64,000 bases of DNA from CAYLLN01 sp033762315 (lineage in GTDB: Bacteria > Planctomycetota > Planctomycetia > Pirellulales > Pirellulaceae). Shown one piece after another: positions 52,188-61,336 of this stretch. Below the pieces are notes generated by a model that was not told the origin of the DNA, did not search any database, and saw nothing but the letters and a program-made list of their open reading frames with translations. A program made the translations under genes and the position numbers. Position 1 is the stretch's first letter, and every line of letters starts with the position of its first letter. The stretch lies in contig JANRLS010000080.1 in assembly GCA_033762315.1 (NCBI GenBank), positions 1-64,000 of the forward strand. The letters run 5' to 3'.

Positions 52188-53570
52188 CTATTCGCCAGCG
52201 GCGGCCTTCTTCTTTTTCTTCTTCGCAGCGCCTTCACCAGTGGGCAGCTTGAGGCCGGGATGCCCGGCGGGACCGGGCAAATCCTTCAGAATCGCGGCGA
52301 ATCGCTCGCGGGCGGCGATGGCGGCGGGATCGCTGCTTGCCGTGACATTCTCGTAGCCGGTTCCCAACCGCGAGGTGCCGCAATCGAAAAACTTCTCCGG
52401 CTTCCCCTCGCCGGGAACTTCCAGCAGCCAGCGGTCGTCGCGCAAGATGCGGCCGGCGCCCAGATAACTGAAGAGCCAATCGCGATGTTTTTCCGCGCCG
52501 CCGCGGAGCGTCGCCACCAGGCTTTTGCCGTCCACGATGTGCCCGGCCGGCAGTTTCGCTTGGGATAGCTCGGCCAGTGTCGGAAAAACATCGGCCACGC
52601 TGACGAGTTCACGGCTGACGACGCCCGCCTTCACGAGGCCAGGGCAGCGGACAATCAGCGGCACGCGGACCCCAAGCTCCGTGACGGTCCCCTTCCCTTG
52701 CCCGCCGGTGCCGTTATCGCCGGCGAACACGAACAGCGTGTTCTCGCCCAGGCCAAGCCGGTCGATTGCATCGACCAGTTGTCCCATGAGGTGATCGAGA
52801 TATTCGACATTCGACTGGAACCCCTTCGGCCAGCGCTGGCCGGGGCGGGTCGGATCAGGGGTCTCTTCGTGCGGATTGTGCGTCAGGGGCATCGTGTAAT
52901 ACAGGCAAAACGGCTCCGACTTGTGCCGGGTGATGAAGTCGATGGCGAAGGCGTTGAAGAGGTCGGGGCCATAGTCGCTCGGCGTCGTCGGCAGGTATTT
53001 GCCGTTCTCGACGATGCAGGGGTGCCAGTAGCGGGCGGCATTGCCGGTGCCACCTGCGCCCTCGTAGCGGCCGGTATGCTTCACTCCTGGTGGGAGGTTG
53101 TGGTCATAAGCCCACATGCGGTATTCGTCGAAGCCGCAGTCGTGCACGAGGTTCGGAATCTTTCCTGACAATTGCCATTTGCCGGTTTGGGCGGTGGCAT
53201 AGCCGCGCGCTTGGAGCACGTCGGCAAAGGTGAGCTTGTCGCCGATTTCGCGCTCCGGAGAGTTCTCACTCGGGGAATAGGCCGAGCCGAACATCTGAAA
53301 ATAACCGCTATGGATGGCGTATTGGCCGGTCATCAACATGACTCGCGTGGGCGTGCAAAGGGGCGTCGCCCAGCAAGTTTCAAACCGCATCCCCTCCTTG
53401 GCGAGTTGATCGAGCCGGGGAGTCCGATGATCGGGATGGCCGTAGCAGGCCAGCTCTTTCGCGCCGATATCGTCGGCCAGGACCACGACGAAATTCAGCG
53501 GTCGCTCGGCGGCAAAACTGCTGGCCGAGAAAATAGTCAGAAACGCGGCCGATAGCAGAGAAAGGCGCAT
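52188..53570 (-). CDS. Exported sulfatase
   Basis: A 460-residue sulfatase that hydrolyses sulfate esters. A signal peptide (R-L-S-L-L-S-A-A-F-L-T-I-F-S-A-S-S-F-A-A) is followed by the metal pair A-D-D (33-34) and the formylglycine motif C-T-P-T-R, with Cys72 as the residue to be modified. F-A-G-D-N-G-T-G-G is the later metal motif. Planctomycetes carry many sulfatases for algal polysaccharides; the substrate here is unknown. The C-terminus is an odd Lys-rich stretch (K-K-K-K-K-K-A-A-A). ATG at 53570 is the start; the upstream frame to 53807 runs over the DUF1877 gene. Confidence 0.95.
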   Translation of the reverse strand: MRLSLLSAAFLTIFSASSFAAERPLNFVVVLADDIGAKELACYGHPDHRTPRLDQLAKEGMRFETCWATPLCTPTRVMLMTGQYAIHSGYFQMFGSAYSPSENSPEREIGDKLTFADVLQARGYATAQTGKWQLSGKIPNLVHDCGFDEYRMWAYDHNLPPGVKHTGRYEGAGGTGNAARYWHPCIVENGKYLPTTPSDYGPDLFNAFAIDFITRHKSEPFCLYYTMPLTHNPHEETPDPTRPGQRWPKGFQSNVEYLDHLMGQLVDAIDRLGLGENTLFVFAGDNGTGGQGKGTVTELGVRVPLIVRCPGLVKAGVVSRELVSVADVFPTLAELSQAKLPAGHIVDGKSLVATLRGGAEKHRDWLFSYLGAGRILRDDRWLLEVPGEGKPEKFFDCGTSRLGTGYENVTASSDPAAIAARERFAAILKDLPGPAGHPGLKLPTGEGAAKKKKKKAAAGE

Positions 53571-53613
53571 GGTGGCTCCACGAAATACGAAAAAACCGCG
53601 GCCAGGGATCGGT

Positions 53614-54120
53614 TCAGGCGTCGAACTTGGCGGTGAAAATGACCGCTTCCAGGCTCTCGGCGGCGGCCGCGAAAAAAACCTGCAGGTTTTTGAGCGCCAG
53701 CCAAATTTCCATGAATTCCTTTTCGCCGATCGGCTGCTGATAGGTATTGCGGTCGAGGGCGAAAAATCTCTTGCGGACTTCGTCCTCGTCCAGCTCTTCG
53801 AGGGCATCGGCGATGAAGCGCGTCATGTCGGGGCGGATCAGGACCGCCGTGTAGTCGGCCCCTTGATGCAATTGCTTGCCCCCCAGCACCGCGTGATTGA
53901 GCGGAAAATCGCCGGCGGTCGGATCGAGCGTGCCGTCGGTCAGGCAGCGATGGATCCCATCCCAGGCGGTCCCCAACTCCAGCAGGCGGCCGCTCTTTTT
54001 CATGTCGGGAGCGCCCCGCAGCTCGTCGAGAAACTTGCGCAGGGCACCATCGTCCTTGATGGCGAATAATCGTTTGGCGTGTTCCCGCCCCAAAGCCATG
54101 TGATACCCGCGTCCGACCAC
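53614..54120 (-). CDS. DUF1877 (YfbM-like) protein
   Basis: A 168-residue cytoplasmic protein with the pattern of the YfbM/DUF1877 family: a G-R-G-Y-H-M-A-L start, W-D-G-I-H-R-C-L-T-D, then L-N-H-A-V-L-G-G-K and a late helical tail. The family's function is unknown to me. GTG at 54120 gives the typical family start; ATG at 54099 is an alternative. It is upstream of the sulfatase on the same strand, about 44 bp apart, and 56 bp from ispD. Confidence 0.8.
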   Translation of the reverse strand: MVGRGYHMALGREHAKRLFAIKDDGALRKFLDELRGAPDMKKSGRLLELGTAWDGIHRCLTDGTLDPTAGDFPLNHAVLGGKQLHQGADYTAVLIRPDMTRFIADALEELDEDEVRKRFFALDRNTYQQPIGEKEFMEIWLALKNLQVFFAAAAESLEAVIFTAKFDA

Positions 54121-54176
54121 CGCAGCACCTTTGCAAATAGGAAATTAGCGAAAAATATGTGCTTCCGAGGAAAAAT

Positions 54177-54917
54177 CTACTTCCACAAGTGGTCGTCCGC
54201 GAACGGATTGGCGGCACTCCCCAGCTTGGGCCGAGGAAGCGCCTTCAAAATCGCCCCCGCCAGCCGCAGATCGTCCTTCGTGGTCACTTTCAGATTCATC
54301 GGCGATCCTAGCACCACCGTCACTTTGTGCCCCAGCCGCTCGACAAGCTGGGCGTCGTCGGTCACGGCAGCCCCCTCGCGGCGGGCATACGCCTCGGCCA
54401 GCAATTGCCGGCGAAACACCTGCGGGGTCTGGGCTTCCCACAGGGCATCGCGCGAGACCGTGCTCTGAATCTCTTGATTCGGGCCGACCCGCTTGAGCGT
54501 GCCGACGACCGGCGTCGCCAAAATCGCGGCCCCCGATTGGACAGCGGCGGCAAAGACGGCGTCGATCCATTCGTCGGCCAGGCAAGGCCGAGCGGCATCG
54601 TGGACGGCGACGTACTCGACATCCGCCTGGACCTGGGCCAAGGCGGCGGCGACCGAATCGTAGCGCTCCTGGCCCCCCACGACGACTTGCACCCCCAAGA
54701 GAGCAGCGTTCCCCCCAAATTTCAGCTCGAATTGCTCCCGGTCTTCGGACGCGATCACCAAAATCGTCTGCCGCACGTCCTGGCGGCTGGTGAACTTCTC
54801 GGCGGCATGAAGCCAAAGGGGCCGGTTTTCCAGCGGAAAAAATGGCTTCTTATAGAACTTGTCCCGAAACCGGCTGCTTTTGCCGGCGGCGGGGAGAATC
54901 ACGGCGAAGGTGGGCAC
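54177..54917 (-). CDS. ispD: 2-C-methyl-D-erythritol 4-phosphate cytidylyltransferase
   Basis: A 246-residue IspD, which couples CTP to methylerythritol phosphate in the non-mevalonate isoprenoid pathway. The nucleotide loop is I-L-P-A-A-G-K-S-S-R-F at the start, the substrate motif V-A-V-H-D-A-A-R-P is in the middle, and A-V-T-D-D-A-Q-L-V-E and L-K-V-T-T-K-D-D-L-R follow. Start is GTG at 54917. The out-of-frame tail of the frameshifted aminopeptidase upstream overlaps this start by 19 bp; the intended stop of that gene lies about 110 bp before it. Confidence 0.94.
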   Translation of the reverse strand: MPTFAVILPAAGKSSRFRDKFYKKPFFPLENRPLWLHAAEKFTSRQDVRQTILVIASEDREQFELKFGGNAALLGVQVVVGGQERYDSVAAALAQVQADVEYVAVHDAARPCLADEWIDAVFAAAVQSGAAILATPVVGTLKRVGPNQEIQSTVSRDALWEAQTPQVFRRQLLAEAYARREGAAVTDDAQLVERLGHKVTVVLGSPMNLKVTTKDDLRLAGAILKALPRPKLGSAANPFADDHLWK

Positions 54918-55025
54918 GTCAACAATTCCGAGGGGCGTCTCAGACCTGTTCCAACTATTGTGCGGGCGGCACGCGGTCCGTCAAGCAAATCTCTATCGCC
55001 GCGATGGGTTTTGTCGCGACGCCGT

Positions 55026-56479
55026 TCACCCTCGCCGCGCGACCTCGACCAGCGTCCGCACGCCATAGCCGGTGCCGCCGGCATCGAGCCAGGGCTTGCT
55101 CGATTCCATGAAGGCGGGGCCGGCGATGTCGAGATGGACCCAAGGCTTATCGGCGACGAATTCCTCGAGGAACTTGGCGGCGGTGATCGCGCCCCCCAGC
55201 GGCCATCACCAACATTCTTGATGTCCGCCACTTCGCTCCGAATCTGGTCGCCAAATTCGGGAAACATCGGCAGCTCCCAAAGGGGCTCGCCGCAGGTCTC
55301 AGCGGCGGAAAGAACCGCATCGGCCAGTTCGCTGTTATTGGTCATCAGACCGGCGACATCGTTCCCCAAAGCGACGACGCACGCTCCGGTCAGCGTCGCC
55401 AGGTCGATGATCTTCGCCGGTCCGAGGCCGAGGCAAACATCGAGCACGTCGGCCAGCACCAGCCGCCCCTCGGCATCGGTGTTGAGAACCTCGATGGTCT
55501 TGCCGCTGCGGGCGCGGAGCACGTCGCCGAGCTTATAGGCATCGCCACCGAGCATGTTTTCGACGAGGCCGCAAAGGCCAATCGCGTTGATCGGCAGCTT
55601 GAGGCGGGCAATCGCCTGCATCGCGCCGAGCACCGTCGCGGCACCGGCCATGTCGCACTTCATCGTCTTCATGCCGTCGGTCGGCTTGATCGAGAGACCG
55701 CCGCTATCGAAGGTCACTCCCTTGCCAACGAGAGCCAGCGGGGCCTGGTCGGCCGCCGCGCCGGTGTACTTCAGAATCACCATACGCGGCTCGCGCGACG
55801 AACCTTTCGCCACGGCGAGCAGCGAGCCGCACCGCTCGGCTTCCAGACGGCGCTGATCCCAAACTTCGATCGCCATGCCAGCGGCTTCGGCGACGCGCAC
55901 CGCCTCGGCGGCGAACGACTCGGGATACATATCGCTCGGGGGTTCGTTCACCAGGCGGCGCGTCAGGTTGACCGCTTCGCCTAAGATTTCGCCTTGCTTG
56001 GCCGCCAGCGATTCGATTCCCGACCAGACGATTTCACCAATGGGATGCCGATTTTTCTTGGCTCGATAAAGGTCTTGCCCCACGCAACCCGCCAGGCTGC
56101 CGGCGACGGCGGCTTCGGCGATGTCGGCAGGGAGGCTGTCGGCCAGATAGAACGCGGCCCGTTTGCGCTCTTTGCCCGCCAGCGACTTGGCGGCAGCGGA
56201 GGCGGCGCGATAAGCCACCCCCCGGTCGAGTTCGTCCTTCGGGCCAAGCCCCGCGATGACCACCACCCCCGCCTTCACGCCGGCCGGGGCGAGAAGCGTC
56301 ACGGTCTCCCCCCGTTTGCCGGAAATTTCCTCCCGCTCGATTAGCTTCGTCAATAAGCCGCCGCTCGCCTTATCGAACTCCGCGGCGGGACCAGCCGGCG
56401 GGGTTTCGGCGAACAGGCCGAGCACCAAGGCGTCGGCAGCGATTTGGGAGGGTTTTTCGGTGGTCGTGGTGACAGGCAT
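55026..56479 (-). CDS. pepA: Leucyl aminopeptidase, frameshifted near the 3' end
   Basis: A M17 zinc aminopeptidase of ~484 residues if repaired. It has V-G-K-G-V-T-F-D-S-G-G with the Lys and Asp ligands, M-K-C-D-M-A-G-A, and N-T-D-A-E-G-R-L-V-L-A-D with the active-site Arg. Just after V-G-D-G-R-W-G a run of six C (55192-55197, plus strand) is one base shorter than needed. The frame then shifts; the correct continuation (A-I-T-A-A-K-F-L-E-E-F to G-Y-G-V-R-T-L-V-E-V-A-R) is present in another frame and stops at 55026. As written, the reading frame runs on to 54899. A homopolymer sequencing error is as likely as a true mutation. ATG at 56479. Confidence 0.85.
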
Positions 56480-56564
56480 GGCTCGTGGGAAAGTGGGTGT
56501 CGTAGGCGGAAATCGGAATGCGGGTTATTCTACCGGCCCCATTGCGGGAAGGGGGGGAGGAGGG

Positions 56565-56702
56565 CGGATTTCGGATTGCCGATTGCAAGGCCCAAGGTCC
56601 AAAGCCAAACCTGTCCCCTTTCCCCGGTTCGCGTCTCGGCGAGAGCCTCCCCCTCCCGAAGCGTGCCCTAGTTCCCAGCCCCAGTCCCCAGTCCTGGCCC
56701 CT
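56565..56702. repeat. Low-complexity intergenic repeats before the UbiD gene
   Basis: The spacer between the divergent aminopeptidase and UbiD genes holds GGATTTCGGATTGCCGATTG, a CCCAAGGTCCAAAGCC string and, at 56670-56702, CCCAGCCCCAGTCCCCAGTC. The last is the complement type of the strings near tyrS and inside hrpB. These look like dispersed repeats rather than promoters. Confidence 0.5.
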
Positions 56703-58553
56703 ATGTCCTTCTCTCTCCGGCGACAACTCGATGAACTGGCCACGGCGGGGCATCTGGTCCGGCTGGAGGAGGAGATCGACGCGCGGCTGGAAGCGGCGGA
56801 AATTCAGCGGCGGGTGTATGCCCGTGGCGGGCCGGCGGTGCTGTTTGCCAACGTCAAAGGCTGCCAGTTTCCGATGGTCTCAAACCTGTTCGGCACCATC
56901 GAGCGGGCGCGATTTCTGTTTCGACACACTTATGAGGCGGTCCGGCGGGCGATTGAGCTGAAAATCGAGCCGGCGGCGGCGCTGCGCAATCCGCTCCGCT
57001 ATTGGTCGGCCCCGCTGACCGCCTGGCGAATGCAGCCGCGGCGGGTTTCGCGCGGGGCGGTGCTGGCGCATGAAACGCGGATCAGCCAGCTGCCGCAATT
57101 GCACAGTTGGCCGCTTGATGGCGGGGCGTTCGTCACGCTGCCGCAGTGCTTTACCGAAGATGTGAACGATCCGGGCCTTACGCACTCGAACCTGGGGATG
57201 TATCGCGTGCAGCTTTCCGGCGGGAGCTATGTGCCGGACGAGGAAATCGGCCTGCACTATCAAATTCATCGGGGGATTGGCGTGCATCACACGGCGGCGA
57301 TGCGAGCCGGCCAGCCATTGCGCGTGAATATCTTCGTCGGCGGGCATCCAGCGATGAGCCTCGCCGCCGTTATGCCGCTTCCCGAGGGGATGAGCGAGCT
57401 GACCTTTGCCGGGGCGCTCGCCGGCCACCGCATTCCCATGATTTGCCGCCGAAGGGAATTGCCGATCTACGGCGATGCCGATTTTTGCATTGTCGGCCGG
57501 GTCGAGCCGAATGGGCCGAAGAAGCTGGAAGGGCCGTTTGGCGACCACTTGGGTTACTATAGTTTGGCCCATGAGTTTCCGGTGCTGAAGGTTGAGCGTG
57601 TCTATCATCGCGAAGGGGCGGTTTGGCCGTTCACGGTCGTTGGCCGGCCGCCGCAGGAAGACACCACGTTTGGCCAGCTCATCCACGAGCTGACTGGCCC
57701 AGTGATTCCGACGGTCATTCCGGGAATTCGGGCCGTTCACGCGGTCGATGCGGCGGGGGTCCATCCGTTGCTCTTGGCGATTGGCAGCGAGCGATACATG
57801 CCGTTCCATACCAATCCGCGGCCGCAAGAATTGCTCACGCAGGCGAATGCCATTTTGGGGCAGGGGCAAATGTCGCTGGCCAAGTTCGTGCTGATCGTGA
57901 ACGGCCACGACGATGAGCGGCTTGAGATTCACGATATTCCGGCGTTCTTTCGACATTTGCTATCGCGCGTCGATTGGCGGCGCGATTTGCACTTCCAGAC
58001 CAACACGACAATCGACACGCTCGACTACAGCGGCGACGCCCTCAATATGGGCTCGAAAGTCGTCATTGCCGCTGCCGGCCCGCCAGTTCGCGAACTGGGG
58101 ACCGAACTTCCCAGTGATTTGCGGCTGCCGGAAGGCTTTGGAAACCCGCGGATCGCATTGCCTGGCGTCCTAGTCGTTGAAAGTTCGAGAGGGGGAGAGG
58201 GGGAGAGTGGGAGCGGGGGAGTATTGAATTCGTCCTTCTCCCTCTCTCCCCCTCTCCCACTCTCCCACTCCTTTTCCGCCTTCCCCCTCCTCGTCCTCGC
58301 CGACGACAGCGACTTCACCGCCCGCACGCTCAACAACTTCCTCTGGGTGACGTTCACGCGGGCCAATCCGGCGGCCGATATCCATGGCATCGGCGAGTTT
58401 ACCGACCGGAAGCACTGGGGCTGCACCGGGCCGCTGGTGATCGATGCCCGAATCAAGCCGCATCATGCGCCGCCGCTGGTCGAAAATGCCGAGGTAACGA
58501 AGCGGATCGATGCTCTGGCCGCTCGCGGCGGGCCGCTGGCGAAGTGGCTTTGA
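56703..58553 (+). CDS. UbiD-family decarboxylase
   Basis: A 616-residue prenylated-FMN-dependent decarboxylase of the UbiD family, which removes carboxyl groups from aromatic or unsaturated acids. The core is visible in T-H-S-N-L-G-M-Y-R-V-Q, H-Y-Q-I-H-R-G-I-G, G-H-P-A-M-S-L-A, E-G-P-F-G-D-H-L-G-Y-Y-S and late T-F-T-R-A-N-P. Residues ~496-524 (G-G-E-G-E-S-G-S-G-G to L-S-P-P-L-P-L-S-H) come from a purine/pyrimidine palindrome at 58187-58272 and interrupt the family fold, although the frame is kept. ATG at 56703. HrpB follows closely (8 bp). The substrate is unknown. Confidence 0.9.
   Translation: MSFSLRRQLDELATAGHLVRLEEEIDARLEAAEIQRRVYARGGPAVLFANVKGCQFPMVSNLFGTIERARFLFRHTYEAVRRAIELKIEPAAALRNPLRYWSAPLTAWRMQPRRVSRGAVLAHETRISQLPQLHSWPLDGGAFVTLPQCFTEDVNDPGLTHSNLGMYRVQLSGGSYVPDEEIGLHYQIHRGIGVHHTAAMRAGQPLRVNIFVGGHPAMSLAAVMPLPEGMSELTFAGALAGHRIPMICRRRELPIYGDADFCIVGRVEPNGPKKLEGPFGDHLGYYSLAHEFPVLKVERVYHREGAVWPFTVVGRPPQEDTTFGQLIHELTGPVIPTVIPGIRAVHAVDAAGVHPLLLAIGSERYMPFHTNPRPQELLTQANAILGQGQMSLAKFVLIVNGHDDERLEIHDIPAFFRHLLSRVDWRRDLHFQTNTTIDTLDYSGDALNMGSKVVIAAAGPPVRELGTELPSDLRLPEGFGNPRIALPGVLVVESSRGGEGESGSGGVLNSSFSLSPPLPLSHSFSAFPLLVLADDSDFTARTLNNFLWVTFTRANPAADIHGIGEFTDRKHWGCTGPLVIDARIKPHHAPPLVENAEVTKRIDALAARGGPLAKWL
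58187..58272. repeat. Purine-rich palindrome inside the UbiD gene
   Basis: A G/A-rich arm (58187-58221, units such as GAGAGGGGGAGAG and TGGGAGCGGGGGAG) is matched by a complementary C/T-rich arm (58238-58272). The spacer is 16 bp. It would form a very strong hairpin, and it is translated as about 28 residues that do not look like the rest of the protein. Confidence 0.7.
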
Positions 58554-58561
58554 CGGGTATC

Positions 58562-61120
58562 ATGGCGAGCGTGCTCGATCCGCTGCCGATAGACGAGGTG
58601 TTGCCGGACGTGGTCGCGCGGCTCCGCGCGGCTGGATCGCTAGTTCTGCGCGCTCCCCCCGGTGCCGGCAAGACGACCCGCGTGCCGCCGGCGCTGCTGG
58701 CTGCCGGTTTCGCCCAGGAGGGGAAGATTCTCGTCTTGCAGCCGCGGCGGGTCGCGGCGCGGGCCACGGCGGCCCGCATTGCCGCCGAGCAGGGATGGCG
58801 ACTGGGAGACGAAGTTGGCTATCAGGTGCGGTTCGAGTCGCGAACGAGCGGCAAAACGAGGTTGGAAATCGTCACCGAGGGGATTTTGCTCCGGCGGCTG
58901 CTCGGCGATCCATTTCTGCCTGGAATCGCGGCGGTACTGTTCGACGAATTCCACGAGCGGTCCCTCGCCAGCGACCTGGCCCTGGCGATGGTGCGGCAAG
59001 TGCAGCAAACCGTGCGGCCGGAACTGGCAATCGTCGTGATGTCGGCGACGCTCGCCGCCGAACCGATTGCCGTCTGGCTAGGTGGCTGCCCCGTGGTCGA
59101 GAGCTTGGGGCGGACGTTTCCGGTCGAAATTCGCCACGCGGCGACGCTCGACCGCCAGCCGCTGGTTGATTCGGTCGCCGATGGCGTGGCCGAAATGCTC
59201 GACCTGACCGCTGGCGACGTGCTCGCGTTCTTGCCCGGCGTCGGCGAGATTCGCCAGGCGGCGCGGCGGCTGGCGCGGCTGGCTGAAGATCGCGGCCTGG
59301 CCTTGTGTCAGCTGTATGGCGATCTGCCGGCCGACCAGCAAGATGCCGCGCTGCAGCCCGGCACCGCGCGGAAGATCATTCTGGCGACGAACGTCGCTGA
59401 AACGTCGCTGACGATTCCGGGCGTGACGGGCGTGGTCGATAGCGGGCAGGCCCGCGTGCTGCGCTACGACGAGCGAACCGGCCTCGATCGACTGGAACTG
59501 TCGCCAATTTCCAAGGCCTCGGCCGACCAACGGGCGGGGCGGGCGGGGCGCACGCAGCCGGGTGTTTGCCTGCGGCTGTGGCCGGCGGCGGCCCACCGGA
59601 TTCGGCCCGATTTTGAGCTGCCGGAACTGGCGCGGGTCGATCTGGCGGCGGCCGTGCTGCAAGTGCTGTGCTGGATCGAGCCGGAGGTCGAGAAGTTCCC
59701 CTGGTTCGAGATTCCCCCGGCCGGAGCGATTGCCCGAGCGCGCGAATTGCTCGCCCTGCTCGGCGCAGCCGAAGACCGCGGCATCACGCCGCTCGGCCGC
59801 GAAATTGCCGCGTTGCCAGTGCATCCGCGGCTGGGGCGGCTGCTCTTGGCGGGAGCGGAGGCGGGAATCGGGGAACGAGCGGCGTTGGCCGCGGCGCTCC
59901 TTTCGGAGCGCGATCCGTTCGTCCGCGCGGAGCGCGGGCCGGGAGCACGCCGCGGCGCGCTCGTCGTCAGTCGGAGCGATGTCCTCGACCGAGTGCAGGC
60001 CCTCGAAGCGTTCGACCAAAGCGGCCGCCTGGATAGCTCCGTCGGCACCTTGCATCGCGGCGGTGCCGAGCAGGTGCTGCGGACGCGCGAGCAGCTCGCC
60101 CGGCTGATGGGAGGAAGGGGTCAGAGATCAGGAGTCGGGAGCCAGGATCCAGGGGACAGGGAGGAAGATTTCTTGCGGGCTCTGCTCGCGGCCTATCCCG
60201 ATCGGCTCGCGCGGCGACGCGAGCCGGGGAGCAGGCGGGGGGTGCTGATCGGCGGCCGCGGCGTGCGCCTGGCCGACGAAGTCGCGCTCGCCGAGGAAGA
60301 GCTGTACCTGGCCATCGACCTCGATGCCGGCGGAGCCGAAGCCTTGGTGCGGCAAGCATCGGCGGTCGAGCGGAGTTGGCTTGACCCTAAGCAAATCCGC
60401 ACGGAGACGACTGTCGAGTTTGACGAAGCGACCGGCAAAATCGCGGCCCGGCGGCGGACTTCGTTTGCAAACCTTTTGCTCGATGAAACGCAGGCCGCGC
60501 TCCCCAGTGGCGAGCAAGTGGCCGAGGCCTTGGCGTTCGCGGCGGCGACGCGGCTAGAGGAAGTGTTTCCGGCGGACAATCGCGAGGTCGCCGGTTTTCG
60601 GACGCGCGTGCTCTGCCTCGCCCAGTGGATGCCAGACCTCTCGCTCCCGACCTTGTCGGACGACGACCTGCGCGAGCTATTGCCGCAATTGGCGGTCGGA
60701 CGGCGGTCGCTCGCCGAATTGCGCGCCGCTCCTTGGCTGCACGCGCTCAAGGGGCGATTCACCTGGCAGCAATTGCAATCGATCGACCGCGAAGCGCCCG
60801 AGCGACTGGCGGTGCCCAGCGGAAGCCAGATTACGCTGACGTATGAAGTGGGCCGGCCGCCAGTGCTGGCGGTGCGGATACAAGAGGTATTTGGCCTGCT
60901 CGAAACGCCCCGCATCGCCGGCGGGCGGGTGCCGGTGTTGGTGCATTTGCTCGCGCCGAATATGCGTCCCGCGCAAGTGACCAGCGACCTGGCCAGCTTC
61001 TGGGCAAATACCTACCTGCAGGTCCGCAAGGATTTGCGGGCCCGCTATCCGAAGCATTCCTGGCCAGAGGATCCTTACACCGCCCTGCCGCAAAGTCGGC
61101 CGGGGAAGCGGCGGGATTAA
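58562..61120 (+). CDS. hrpB: ATP-dependent helicase HrpB
   Basis: An 852-residue DExH-box helicase. Motif I is P-P-G-A-G-K-T-T-R-V-P, motif Ia Q-P-R-R-V-A-A-R-A, motif II D-E-F-H-E-R (as is normal for HrpB rather than DEAH), motif III M-S-A-T-L and motif VI Q-R-A-G-R-A-G-R. A C-terminal HrpB-specific domain with L-P-Q-S-R-P-G ends the protein. Residues ~517-535 are encoded by a G/A-rich repeat (60111-60164) at a place where relatives have L-A-R-L, then a short link. The biological role of HrpB is poorly known. ATG at 58562. Confidence 0.95.
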   Translation: MASVLDPLPIDEVLPDVVARLRAAGSLVLRAPPGAGKTTRVPPALLAAGFAQEGKILVLQPRRVAARATAARIAAEQGWRLGDEVGYQVRFESRTSGKTRLEIVTEGILLRRLLGDPFLPGIAAVLFDEFHERSLASDLALAMVRQVQQTVRPELAIVVMSATLAAEPIAVWLGGCPVVESLGRTFPVEIRHAATLDRQPLVDSVADGVAEMLDLTAGDVLAFLPGVGEIRQAARRLARLAEDRGLALCQLYGDLPADQQDAALQPGTARKIILATNVAETSLTIPGVTGVVDSGQARVLRYDERTGLDRLELSPISKASADQRAGRAGRTQPGVCLRLWPAAAHRIRPDFELPELARVDLAAAVLQVLCWIEPEVEKFPWFEIPPAGAIARARELLALLGAAEDRGITPLGREIAALPVHPRLGRLLLAGAEAGIGERAALAAALLSERDPFVRAERGPGARRGALVVSRSDVLDRVQALEAFDQSGRLDSSVGTLHRGGAEQVLRTREQLARLMGGRGQRSGVGSQDPGDREEDFLRALLAAYPDRLARRREPGSRRGVLIGGRGVRLADEVALAEEELYLAIDLDAGGAEALVRQASAVERSWLDPKQIRTETTVEFDEATGKIAARRRTSFANLLLDETQAALPSGEQVAEALAFAAATRLEEVFPADNREVAGFRTRVLCLAQWMPDLSLPTLSDDDLRELLPQLAVGRRSLAELRAAPWLHALKGRFTWQQLQSIDREAPERLAVPSGSQITLTYEVGRPPVLAVRIQEVFGLLETPRIAGGRVPVLVHLLAPNMRPAQVTSDLASFWANTYLQVRKDLRARYPKHSWPEDPYTALPQSRPGKRRD
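60111..60164. repeat. Purine-rich repeat inside hrpB
   Basis: Low-complexity segment with GGGGTCAG, AGTCGGGAG, CCAGGATCC and GGGGACAGGGAGG. It resembles the strings at 44907-44937 and 56670-56702. Translated as G-R-G-Q-R-S-G-V-G-S-Q-D-P-G-D-R-E-E, it is foreign in composition to the neighbouring helicase sequence. Confidence 0.6.
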
Positions 61121-61336
61121 CCGGGGTCAACACAAGCCCGCGGCGCCAGCGAGGGGATGGATCCGCCGGCGGAGTATCCCTGGCTCGCGCAGCGGGCTTG
61201 TGTGCGCATCCCCTTGGCTTGGCGAGAGGGGCGATCTACAATGTTATTGATACTGACTTTTCGGAGAATCGCGCACTTTTCCCGGTTTTCCCAGCCATCC
61301 GGCTCGTATGGCCGTCTCAATAAGGGAGTTCCCCCG

